DNA of 12,571 bases from Candidatus Vogelbacteria bacterium (GTDB lineage Bacteria > Patescibacteriota > Minisyncoccia > Phycocordibacterales > XYD1-FULL-46-19), in the NCBI GenBank assembly GCA_026395035.1, contig JAPLZN010000108.1, positions 1 to 12,571 of the forward strand. Direction: 5' to 3'. The first letter of the stretch is position 1; each line of letters opens with the position of its first letter. A model generated the notes under the pieces. That model did no database searches. It had not been told where the DNA came from and worked only from the letters and a program-made list of their open reading frames with translations. The position numbers were made by a program, and so were the translations under genes. Of this stretch, positions 1-5,323 are shown piece after piece.

Positions 1-671
1 TGGTTGCCGTACGGCGAATAGGTGGTCGGCGCTTGCGGGATGGCGGCTAAATAAGCTGATTCGGCGAGAGTGAGATCTTTGGCTTCTTTGCCGAAGAAGG
101 TGGTCGCGGCTTCTTGAACGCCATAGATCATTCCGCCATAGGGGATCTCGTTTAAGTAGAGTTCGAGGATCTGATCCTTACTCATTGATTTCTCGAGTTT
201 GAGCGCGAGCACAACCTCCTTAATCTTTCTGGTCCAGGTTTTTTCGTTGGATAACAGAGTGTTTTTTACCACTTGCTGGGTAATGGTTGAAGCGCCTTCC
301 TTTTTGGAACCACTAGTTATGTCGACGAACAAGGCGCGTAACATTGAGGTCGGTTCGATACCATTGTGGCTGTAGAATTTATCGTCTTCAATCGCGATTG
401 TTCCATCTTTGACATATTTTGAGATCTGGGCGAGCGAAACTTGGGTGCGCCGGACGGTTCCCGACATATCATAGAGCTGAATTTTGCCGGTTCGGTCGAA
501 AACTTTAGTTGACTGGGACTTGGAGAGCTGTTCGTAATAGGTATTGATATCCGGTATGGGCAGAGTGATGGCCCAGACGGCCGAGATGCCGGAAAAGACG
601 AAAAAGGCGACCAGTATGGCGGCGAGGACCTTTAGAGTGGGATTACCAAACCTAGAAAGCGATTTGTTCAT
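1..671 (-). CDS. Class A penicillin-binding protein (PBP1A-like), N-terminal part, cut by window edge
   Basis: The first 223 codons are present; the rest lies outside the window. Residues about 11-36 form one membrane-anchor helix after a short basic cytoplasmic tail. The following glycosyltransferase family 51 domain is clear: EDDKFYSHNG at 95-104 with the catalytic Glu95, GASTITQQ at 126-133, RKIKE at 148-152, and KDQILELYLN at 165-174 followed by EIPYG. GT51 enzymes polymerise lipid II into glycan strands on the outer face of the membrane. Class A PBPs also carry a C-terminal transpeptidase domain, which cannot be seen here, so a monofunctional transglycosylase is not formally excluded. 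The ATG at 671 is preceded by TAATAT seven bases upstream and no Shine-Dalgarno, which suggests a leaderless mRNA. The gene is divergent from tyrS. Confidence 0.93.
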   Translation of the reverse strand, partial: MNKSLSRFGNPTLKVLAAILVAFFVFSGISAVWAITLPIPDINTYYEQLSKSQSTKVFDRTGKIQLYDMSGTVRRTQVSLAQISKYVKDGTIAIEDDKFYSHNGIEPTSMLRALFVDITSGSKKEGASTITQQVVKNTLLSNEKTWTRKIKEVVLALKLEKSMSKDQILELYLNEIPYGGMIYGVQEAATTFFGKEAKDLTLAESAYLAAIPQAPTTYSPYGN

Positions 672-678
672 ATGTTCA

Positions 679-684
679 ATATTA
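679..684 (-). promoter_or_regulatory. -10 box of the PBP gene, probable leaderless start
   Basis: TAATAT on the minus strand ends seven bases before the ATG at 671. A transcript starting the usual 6-8 bases downstream would begin at or next to the start codon. The -35 position is weak and lies in the heptamer island. Confidence 0.5.
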
Positions 685-702
685 ACACATTTGGGACAGC
701 TA

Positions 703-753
703 GTAAGCAGATAAGCAATAAGCAGTAGGCCAGTAAGCAGTGGGTGGTAAGCA
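703..753. repeat. Degenerate heptamer tandem repeat island (unit GTAAGCA)
   Basis: GTAAGCA occurs at 703, 733 and 747. Variants ATAAGCA (711 and 718) and GTAGGCCA (725) fill most of the space, and GTGGGTG sits at 740. Steps are mostly 7 bases, with two 8-base steps. The island lies just upstream of the divergent PBP gene and overlaps where its -35 should be. Confidence 0.75.
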
Positions 754-779
754 AAATAGCCTGGTATTTTGAATTTAAT

Positions 780-878
780 CCCCTCCTGCCTGAGGAGGGG
801 CGGGACGCAGTCCGGGGTGGTGGGAGAAAAAACATACCGCCCCCGGACTGCGTCCGACCCCGCCTAACCTAGGCGGGG
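780..878. repeat. Head-to-head pair of palindromic repeat elements
   Basis: Two copies of one short element face each other. The left copy has a hairpin with an 8-bp stem, cccctcct (780-787) and aggagggg (793-800), followed by a 15-base arm ggacgcagtccgggg (803-817). The right copy, inverted, has the complementary arm (841-855) and a hairpin ccccgcct (858-865) with aggcgggg (871-878). The right hairpin differs from the left but both strands changed together, so pairing is preserved. Related elements lie at 2435-2511 and inside tsaE at 10561-10605. Confidence 0.8.
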
Positions 879-919
879 AGAAATACAGGTTAGGGTGTGA
901 GGTGTTGCGTCTCGTCGGC

Positions 920-948
920 TTGGGATTTTCACTGATTTGGCCTATAAT
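920..948 (+). promoter_or_regulatory. tyrS promoter, probable leaderless start
   Basis: TTGGGA (920-925), a 17-base spacer and TATAAT (943-948). The ATG at 959 is 10 bases after the -10 box, so the leader would be about 0-4 bases. There is no Shine-Dalgarno. Confidence 0.75.
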
Positions 949-958
949 TTAAATCATT

Positions 959-2146
959 ATGGTTATCGACACCAATCCGAAGAAAATCGACGAGATCCTC
1001 ACCCGGGGAGTGGAGGATATTTTCATTCTTGATTCGCTAAGGAAAAAATTGAGCTCCGGACAACCCTTACGAATAAAATTTGGGGCTGATCCGACTGGCC
1101 CAAAGATTCACATTGGCCGGGCCGTTCCATTACGGAAACTCAAAGCTTTTCAGGATCTGGGTCATCAGATCGTGATTTTGGTGGGTGATTTTACCGCGCA
1201 AATCGGCGACCCGTCAGATAAGCTATCCAAACGACCAATGCTGACCAAGGAAGATGTGGAAAAGAATATGGCCGACTATAAAGAGATCTATAGTAAAATA
1301 TTAGATATTTCCAAGGTGGAATTTGTTTATAATAGTGACTGGTTGGGTAAACTAGGATTTGCGGAAATCTGCCAATTGGCCGAATCTTTCAGTGTCCAGC
1401 AAATGTTGAGCCGGCGGAACTTTAAGGATCGTGTCGATAAAGGGGAGGAGATCTCTCTGCGCGAATTTCTCTACCCGTTGATGCAGGGCTATGACTCGGT
1501 GGTACTCAAAGCGGATGTGGAAATCGGTGGATTCGATCAATTATTCAATTTGAAAGCCGGACGGACTATTCAAAAACACTACGGACAACCGGAACAAGAT
1601 ATACTGACTTGCCAAATGCTGGAAGGAACTGATGGTCGTAAAATGTCCACCAGTTGGGGCAATGTCATCAATATCACCGATGAACCGAATGATATGTATG
1701 GCAAAGTAATGTCTCTTAATGATGAATTGATTGCTAAATATTTTCTTCTCTGCACAGATCTGCCTCTGGATGAGATCGAAGGTGTTAAACAGGAGTTGGT
1801 GAATGGAGGCAATCCACGCGATGAGAAAATGCGCTTGGCGAAAGAGATCGTCAAAATGTATCACGGCGAAGAGGCGGCCGAGAAGGCGGAAGAATATTTT
1901 GTTACCACTTTTCAAAAAAAAGAAGTATCGGCGGATACTGAGGAGTTGCCGACAGCCATCGGGACCAAATTAGCTGATCTCTTATTGGAAAAAGGGCTGG
2001 TCAAATCTAAATCGGATTGGCGTCGATTGGTAGACGAGGGGGCGGTGGCGCTGGACGGGGAAAAAATTACCGATCCGAATTTTATCGTGGCAGCCGGCGG
2101 GGTGCTTAAGGTGGGTAAGAAAAAATTTGTAAAACTCGTCGCATAA
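959..2146 (+). CDS. tyrS: Tyrosine--tRNA ligase
   Basis: The protein charges tRNA-Tyr with tyrosine in the cytoplasm. Its 395 residues match the bacterial TyrRS length range. The class I catalytic domain begins at FGADPTGPK, with the HIGH-type motif reading HIGR at 51-54. GDFTAQIGDPS follows at 76-86, and FLYPLMQGYDS then DVEIGGFDQLFN form the tyrosine and tRNA pocket (about 170-197). The KMSKS loop reads KMSTS at 228-232. The C-terminal part from about 334 is an S4-type RNA-binding domain. HIGR and KMSTS both differ from the textbook motifs but sit exactly where expected; similar variants probably occur in CPR enzymes (from memory, not checked). The gene has its own leaderless-type promoter and ends in a terminator whose stem starts at the stop codon, so it is likely monocistronic. 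Confidence 0.97.
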   Translation: MVIDTNPKKIDEILTRGVEDIFILDSLRKKLSSGQPLRIKFGADPTGPKIHIGRAVPLRKLKAFQDLGHQIVILVGDFTAQIGDPSDKLSKRPMLTKEDVEKNMADYKEIYSKILDISKVEFVYNSDWLGKLGFAEICQLAESFSVQQMLSRRNFKDRVDKGEEISLREFLYPLMQGYDSVVLKADVEIGGFDQLFNLKAGRTIQKHYGQPEQDILTCQMLEGTDGRKMSTSWGNVINITDEPNDMYGKVMSLNDELIAKYFLLCTDLPLDEIEGVKQELVNGGNPRDEKMRLAKEIVKMYHGEEAAEKAEEYFVTTFQKKEVSADTEELPTAIGTKLADLLLEKGLVKSKSDWRRLVDEGAVALDGEKITDPNFIVAAGGVLKVGKKKFVKLVA

Positions 2147-2181
2147 ACAAAAAATCCCCCAATAAGGGGGATTTTTTGTTT
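2145..2181. terminator. Bidirectional terminator between tyrS and the acidic microprotein gene
   Basis: A perfect 16-bp stem (2145-2160 with 2166-2181) closes a 5-base loop. Its core is five C-G pairs flanked by A/T runs, so each strand reads as a GC core followed by a U-rich tract. It serves tyrS on plus, and the gene at 2186-2308 on minus, whose stop is only four bases away. Confidence 0.88.
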
Positions 2182-2185
2182 GATT

Positions 2186-2308
2186 TTACTCTTCAATCGT
2201 ACCATCAAGCAGCTCGTCGTCTACATCCAAACCATCCATTTTGTCTCCATCAATATCTTCCTCTTTTACTTCCTCTTCTTTTAAATCCAAATCTTTATCG
2301 TCATCCAT
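2186..2308 (-). CDS. Acidic 40-residue microprotein, unknown function
   Basis: This short reading frame starts at ATG 2308 and ends at TAA 2186. It encodes MDDDKDLDLKEEEVKEED and then a second half ending in DDELLDGTIEE. Twenty-one of 40 residues are Asp or Glu, five are Lys, and there is no Cys, aromatic residue or membrane segment, so a soluble disordered or partner-binding peptide is expected. Support for a real gene: it ends exactly beside a bidirectional terminator, and TAAATT lies six bases before the ATG, the same leaderless layout as its neighbours. It could be a small conserved CPR protein, but I do not recognise the family and do not assign a function. Confidence 0.6.
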   Translation of the reverse strand: MDDDKDLDLKEEEVKEEDIDGDKMDGLDVDDELLDGTIEE

Positions 2309-2434
2309 AGCGCTAATTTAGGCTATTAATTTGTAATTTTCGTCCCTAAAAATCAGTTGATTTTTAAGTAACTTATAATTTGTATCATACCGAGATTTTT
2401 TTGCAAGTGGTAGAGGCAATAATGTGGATAAGTC

Positions 2435-2511
2435 CCCCTCCTTCACGAAGGAGGGGTCAGGGGAGGTGGAGTCTGTTCCCGTTTTTAAGATGGGGTCAGG
2501 GGAGGTGGAGT
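2435..2511 (+). repeat. Palindromic repeat element with a duplicated 20-bp tail
   Basis: A hairpin cccctcctt (2435-2443), loop cacg, aaggagggg (2448-2456) matches the hairpin of the elements at 780-878 and in tsaE. The stretch ggggtcaggggaggtggagt at 2453-2472 is repeated exactly at 2492-2511, so the 3' half is duplicated with a 19-base gap. It ends six bases before the ruvC stop codon. Confidence 0.75.
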
Positions 2512-2516
2512 TTCTA

Positions 2517-3002
2517 CTATTTTAACCCCTGATATTTATAGCATGCCAAATGAGTCAAGGCGGCGCCGATGGCGTCGTATTCATCATCTAATCTCTTCCC
2601 TTTTGGCAAACAGACCAATTTTTCAATCATATTGGTGACTTGTTTTTTGTCGGCGCTACCGTAGCCGGCACAAGCCATTTTGATTTCCATTGGCGTATAT
2701 TGTCCGATCGTCAGTTTGGCGGCGCGAGCAAGGTAGATGACCATTCCACGCACCTCGGCGATATTGGTCGCCGTCTTTTGGTTATTGGAAATGAACAGTT
2801 TTTCAATGGAAAGAGCATTTGGCTTCCATTTTTTAATGATCTTGGTCAGTTCGTCACCCATAAACAACAGGCGATCGGCAAAATCATCTTTCGGTTTGGT
2901 GGTGAGACAGGCGGAAAACAAAACAACTTCTTTGCCGTTTTGCTTTTCCACTATCGCCACCCCCATCCGGTCGTAGCCGGGATCAACTCCTAATACGCGC
3001 AT
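2517..3002 (-). CDS. ruvC: Crossover junction endodeoxyribonuclease RuvC
   Basis: RuvC cuts Holliday junctions during recombinational repair, working with RuvA and RuvB. The 161-residue protein carries the full acidic active site: Asp7 in GVDPG, Glu67 in SIEKLF, and Asp140 with Asp143 in the C-terminal DDEYDAIGAALTH segment. These match the four catalytic acids of the E. coli enzyme (173 residues). I chose ATG 3002 because the motif VLGVDPGYDRMG must lie near the N-terminus; an in-frame ATG at 3047 would add 15 residues made from repeat DNA. It follows yebC in the same direction with a 72-base gap filled by heptamer repeats, matching the common yebC-ruvC gene order. No ruvA is visible. Confidence 0.95.
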   Translation of the reverse strand: MRVLGVDPGYDRMGVAIVEKQNGKEVVLFSACLTTKPKDDFADRLLFMGDELTKIIKKWKPNALSIEKLFISNNQKTATNIAEVRGMVIYLARAAKLTIGQYTPMEIKMACAGYGSADKKQVTNMIEKLVCLPKGKRLDDEYDAIGAALTHLACYKYQGLK

Positions 3003-3087
3003 GATAATTATGAATGATAAATTATGAGTGATGAGTAGAGGATACAATTAAATTCATTCATCATTTGTCATTCATCATTCATCACTT
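3003..3087. repeat. Heptamer repeat island between yebC and ruvC, arranged as an inverted repeat
   Basis: Read on the minus strand, units TGATGAA, TGATGAA, TGACAAA, TGATGAA follow each other from the last codons of yebC; its final Asp-Glu-stop is part of the first unit. After a short spacer comes a second series of 7-base units of ACTCATC, ACTCATA and ATTCATA type running up to the ruvC start. The two series are roughly reverse-complementary, so a long imperfect hairpin is possible. Confidence 0.7.
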
Positions 3088-3617
3088 AGCGTGGCATTAC
3101 TAAAAATATCCTGGATATCATCGTGATTATCCAATTCTTCATATAGACGTAATGTCGCCTCCTGGTCATTGGCGGAAATATCCATTGGCGTAGTAGGGGA
3201 ATAGCCGTCGGCGGTTTTAGTAAACGCCCACATGACCGAACCCTGCGCGCCCAAGTTTCCACCGTTTTTAGATAAAAGATGTTTGATCTCCTGGGTCGTG
3301 CGATTTTTATTATCAGTAATTCCCTTAATGATAAACGCCACTCCGCCCGGGCCGTATCCTTCATAGACCACTTCTTCCATATTACCCGCTTCGCCTCCAA
3401 AGCCCTTTATGACCGCCCGATCAATTACATCGTTGGGGACATTGAAAGACTTGGCGCGTTCGATGGCCGCCCTCAACCCGGGTGCGTTTTTATCGCCACC
3501 GGCCTTCTTGGCTTCCATGGTGATGATTTTGGCGTACAGGGAAAAGACCTTACTCTTCTGGGCGTCGGTTTTGCCTTTTTGAACCTTGATTTGGGACCAT
3601 TTATTATGACCGGACAT
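3075..3617 (-). CDS. yebC: YebC/PmpR/TACO1-family protein, shortened form
   Basis: The family was first called a transcription regulator and more recently linked to translation, relieving ribosome stalling at difficult (proline-rich) stretches. The start MSGHNKW is the family signature. Family-typical segments follow: PGLRAAIERAK (46-56), EGYGPGGVAFIIK (86-98), DNKNRTTQEIKHLLSKNGGNLG (102-123) and GSVMWAF (126-132). The ending TLRLYEELDNHDDIQDIF...LSDE matches the normal C-terminus. However, only 180 residues are present instead of about 240: the stretch normally lying between GSVxxxF and the C-terminal SPTT-type segment is reduced to a few residues near 133-139. Frame and flanking motifs are intact on both sides, so this looks like a clean internal domain loss and not a frameshift. 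The gene probably forms an operon with ruvC. Confidence 0.93.
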   Translation of the reverse strand: MSGHNKWSQIKVQKGKTDAQKSKVFSLYAKIITMEAKKAGGDKNAPGLRAAIERAKSFNVPNDVIDRAVIKGFGGEAGNMEEVVYEGYGPGGVAFIIKGITDNKNRTTQEIKHLLSKNGGNLGAQGSVMWAFTKTADGYSPTTPMDISANDQEATLRLYEELDNHDDIQDIFSNATLSDE

Positions 3618-3623
3618 GAATTA

Positions 3624-3699
3624 ATTAGAAATTAAAAATTGACAGGTACTCCTGTCATCCCGGACCGCCCGTACTCGGGCGACGATTCGGGATCCAGTA
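3624..3699 (+). repeat. AT-rich heptamer lead-in plus REP-like repeat, copy 1
   Basis: Units ATTAGAA (3624), ATTAAAA (3631) and ATTGACA (3638) run into a 59-base element (3641-3699). The element opens with the palindrome gacagg-tact-cctgtc and contains a gcccg-tact-cgggc hairpin nested between tcccgga and ttcggga. A second copy in the same orientation is at 8691-8749, with about 10 differences, also preceded by attaaaaat. It resembles the widespread 'GTCATCCCGG...CCGGGATCCAGT' class of bacterial intergenic repeats. It lies upstream of yebC. Confidence 0.8.
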
Positions 3700-3782
3700 G
3701 AAAAGTTAAAAATGAAAATACGGAAAACAACACTTATTCTTAAGACCAGCTTAGCATAGGAGGCGGAGACAAAAAAGTCAAA

Positions 3783-3828
3783 AATCCCCGGACACTGATT
3801 ATTATTCTCAGTGTTCGGGGATTGTTTT
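3783..3828 (-). terminator. Terminator of the exported-protein gene
   Basis: A 15-bp stem (atccccggacactga with tcagtgttcggggat, one G-T pair) around a short AT loop. On the minus strand it is followed by a T-rich run, so it ends transcription of the gene at 3847-4290. Confidence 0.85.
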
Positions 3829-3846
3829 AGTCGACGGACTGGACGT

Positions 3847-4290
3847 TTAACGTTCGTAAACGTCGTAGGCAACGGCGCCGTCGAGGAGGAACGGATAGCC
3901 GTAAGGCGTTTCGGGAATGTCCGACGACTTCATCTTCTCCTTGACCAGGAAGACCAGGAAGGTCTTGGTGTTCTTGTCGGACGAGTAGGTATTGTAGGTG
4001 ATCTTGGTTTTGCCGTTTGACCCGATCTTGGTCTTCTTGGCATTGCCATAGGGCTTTACATACCACTGTCCGCCGCCCCTGGACAGACAGATGTAGAGGA
4101 CGATCCGGTACTTGCCGTAGTCGACCCCATCCACCTTGACGGTCACCTGCTTTTTGTCGGGCGGCCCCGTAACGCGGATGGCCGGCTGGCGGGACTTGTT
4201 CTTTTCCTCGGCTTGGGCCAGGAGAGAGGAAGAGATGGGCGTAGTAACCGCCAGAGCGAGTACTGCCTTAAGAGCATCGCGACGGTTCAT
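3847..4290 (-). CDS. Exported protein with twin-arginine-like signal, unknown function
   Basis: I do not recognise this 147-residue protein. Its N-terminus MNRRDALKAVLALAVTT has paired arginines before a hydrophobic stretch and a plausible signal peptidase site AQA|E after residue 27, so export is likely. NRRDALK fits the Tat consensus loosely; a Sec signal is equally possible, and no tat genes are visible. The mature part is basic and rich in Lys, Tyr and beta-prone sequence (KQVTVKVDGVDYGKYRIVLY), with no Cys pair or catalytic motif I can name. The start at 4290 is supported by a Shine-Dalgarno aaggag nine bases upstream. Codons favour C or G at the third position much more than in ruvC or ruvB nearby. 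The gene is a monocistronic cassette with its own promoter and terminator, divergent from the gene at 4494. Confidence 0.8.
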   Translation of the reverse strand: MNRRDALKAVLALAVTTPISSSLLAQAEEKNKSRQPAIRVTGPPDKKQVTVKVDGVDYGKYRIVLYICLSRGGGQWYVKPYGNAKKTKIGSNGKTKITYNTYSSDKNTKTFLVFLVKEKMKSSDIPETPYGYPFLLDGAVAYDVYER

Positions 4291-4349
4291 CTTAGGACTC
4301 CTTATGAAAAGAATAGCGCGGTAAACAATGACCGCAGTTCTAACTTAAC

Positions 4350-4376
4350 GCTATATTTTTTTCGGCCTACTGTCAA
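4350..4376 (-). promoter_or_regulatory. Promoter of the exported-protein gene
   Basis: TTGACA on the minus strand (4371-4376), a 15-base spacer, and TATAGC (4350-4355). The spacer is short, so the -10 assignment is tentative. The leader would be about 55 bases. Confidence 0.55.
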
Positions 4377-4397
4377 TCGGCCTTACCGATTCTTGAC
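4372..4397. promoter_or_regulatory. Dyad-symmetric putative operator between divergent promoters
   Basis: AATCGG (4375-4380) and CCGATT (4386-4391) form a perfect 6-bp inverted repeat around five bases. Symmetry continues outward, GTCAATCGG on the left and CCGATTcTTGAC on the right with a small offset, so the dyad includes both -35 boxes. A dimeric regulator bound here would control both genes; no regulator gene is identifiable. Confidence 0.45.
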
Positions 4398-4421
4398 TTT
4401 TGTTGAGTGGGGGAGTATTCC
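4393..4421 (+). promoter_or_regulatory. Promoter of the gene at 4494
   Basis: TTGACT (4393-4398), a 17-base spacer, and TATTCC (4416-4421). The leader of about 65 bases begins with a small hairpin aaggac-atc-gtcctt (4431-4445), then a ggcc-type hairpin (4453-4465), then the Shine-Dalgarno. Confidence 0.6.
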
Positions 4422-4493
4422 TTAGGGCAGAAGGACATCGTCCTTTCCTTAATGGCCCAGGTGGCCTAACAAACACCCAGGAGGTGCAGGAAG

Positions 4494-5153
4494 ATGGTAG
4501 AGGAAAAAAGAGATATTCGGGAACAGTTGTCCGGCGTAATCTTTGCGCAAGTCGTGGATGCGACGCGGGAAATGATTGAGGACTTCGGGGAAACGGGCGC
4601 TCATTCCGTCCGGAACAAGCTCGCCGATTCCAATTTTGGTCTGGAACTTCGGTACATTATGGAACGGCTGTTTGATCATCCGCCGTACACTACCCCTTGG
4701 TCGAAAGATAACCCGAATGAGCGGGACCTGTTTGGTCTCGGTTGGCGCGGCGACATTTTCTCGCCCAACCGGATGCTCATTGAATACCAGGTCGATCGGG
4801 CGACCGAGCGGGACTTCTCGCGGGTGAACGATTTTGACGGGATCCTTCGGGATGGCGAATATTCCCGGTCGGCCCTGATGCGCGACTACTGGGCGGTTCA
4901 TCGGGAGCGTGGGGTGATGGCATTACCGCTTGATCCGCTGGTCATCAGCACGAGGGGTGGCAAGAGGGAAGTTATCTTGCCAACTCGCTCACTCGGCTGT
5001 CTGATCAGTGAACTCCACTGGTATGCCGAAAAACCGGCCATTGTGATTGAGACGACGACCGTTATGGATGGTGGCAGTTTAGGTCGGCCGGAAACCAAGC
5101 TTAAGTTTCGGATTCTCAAGCCACCGACCTTAGTTGGCGAGTCGGAGAAATAA
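4494..5153 (+). CDS. Hypothetical cytoplasmic protein, 219 residues
   Basis: No family recognised. There is no signal peptide or membrane helix, so it is probably cytoplasmic. The N-terminal half is helical and charged (EKRDIREQLSGVIFAQVVDATREMIEDFGE). The middle contains DHPPYTTPWSKDNPNERDLFGLGWRGDIFSPNR (about 61-93), with several Trp and Pro. The C-terminal third looks like beta strands (KREVILPTRSLGCLISELHWYAEKPAIVIETTTVMDGG). The start is fixed by a strong Shine-Dalgarno AGGAGGTG (4479-4486) seven bases before ATG. It has its own promoter and a strong terminator, so it forms a single-gene unit. Together with the divergent exported-protein gene it separates ruvB from yebC, genes that usually cluster, suggesting a later insertion. 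Confidence 0.8.
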   Translation: MVEEKRDIREQLSGVIFAQVVDATREMIEDFGETGAHSVRNKLADSNFGLELRYIMERLFDHPPYTTPWSKDNPNERDLFGLGWRGDIFSPNRMLIEYQVDRATERDFSRVNDFDGILRDGEYSRSALMRDYWAVHRERGVMALPLDPLVISTRGGKREVILPTRSLGCLISELHWYAEKPAIVIETTTVMDGGSLGRPETKLKFRILKPPTLVGESEK

Positions 5154-5185
5154 AACTAGGCGCCTTGCCGATAAACAATCGATGT

Positions 5186-5226
5186 GGGCGGGAGAACTCT
5201 TCGGAGTCTCCCGCCCTTTTTGTTTG
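5186..5226 (+). terminator. Terminator of the gene at 4494
   Basis: A perfect 10-bp stem gggcgggaga (5186-5195) with tctcccgccc (5207-5216), an 11-base loop, then a run of five T's and more T's. Confidence 0.92.
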
Positions 5227-5315
5227 TCATTGCGAGGAGTCCCGAGTGCGTCGAGGGCGAAGCAATCTGAATTGAGATTGCTTCGTCGAATGAGTACATT
5301 CTTCTCGCAATGACA
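5225..5315. repeat. MITE-like palindromic repeat (TGTCATTGCGAGGA type)
   Basis: The ends TGTCATTGCGAGGA (5225-5238) and its near-perfect complement ending at 5315 are terminal inverted repeats. Inside is a perfect 11-bp stem cgaagcaatct (5258-5268) with agattgcttcg (5275-5285). The sequence matches a repeat type seen in many unrelated bacteria ('TCATTGCGAGGAGC...GCAATGACA'). It sits directly after a terminator and ends nine bases before the ruvB stop codon. Confidence 0.88.
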
Positions 5316-5323
5316 GACATCAA

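Noticed and set aside
3003..3047. Upstream ATG at 3047 for ruvC
   Set aside because: The extra 15 residues are coded by heptamer repeat DNA, and the catalytic Asp must lie near residue 7.
3009..3087. Possible CRISPR-like array in the yebC-ruvC gap
   Set aside because: The units are 7 bases, tandem and degenerate, with no spacers.
3075..3617. Frameshift as the cause of the short YebC
   Set aside because: Conserved N- and C-terminal motifs are in the same frame, so an in-frame loss explains it better.
4494..5153. Toxin-antitoxin or regulator role for the divergent pair at 3847 and 4494
   Set aside because: One protein has an export signal, and neither shows a DNA-binding or nuclease motif; only the promoter dyad hints at regulation.
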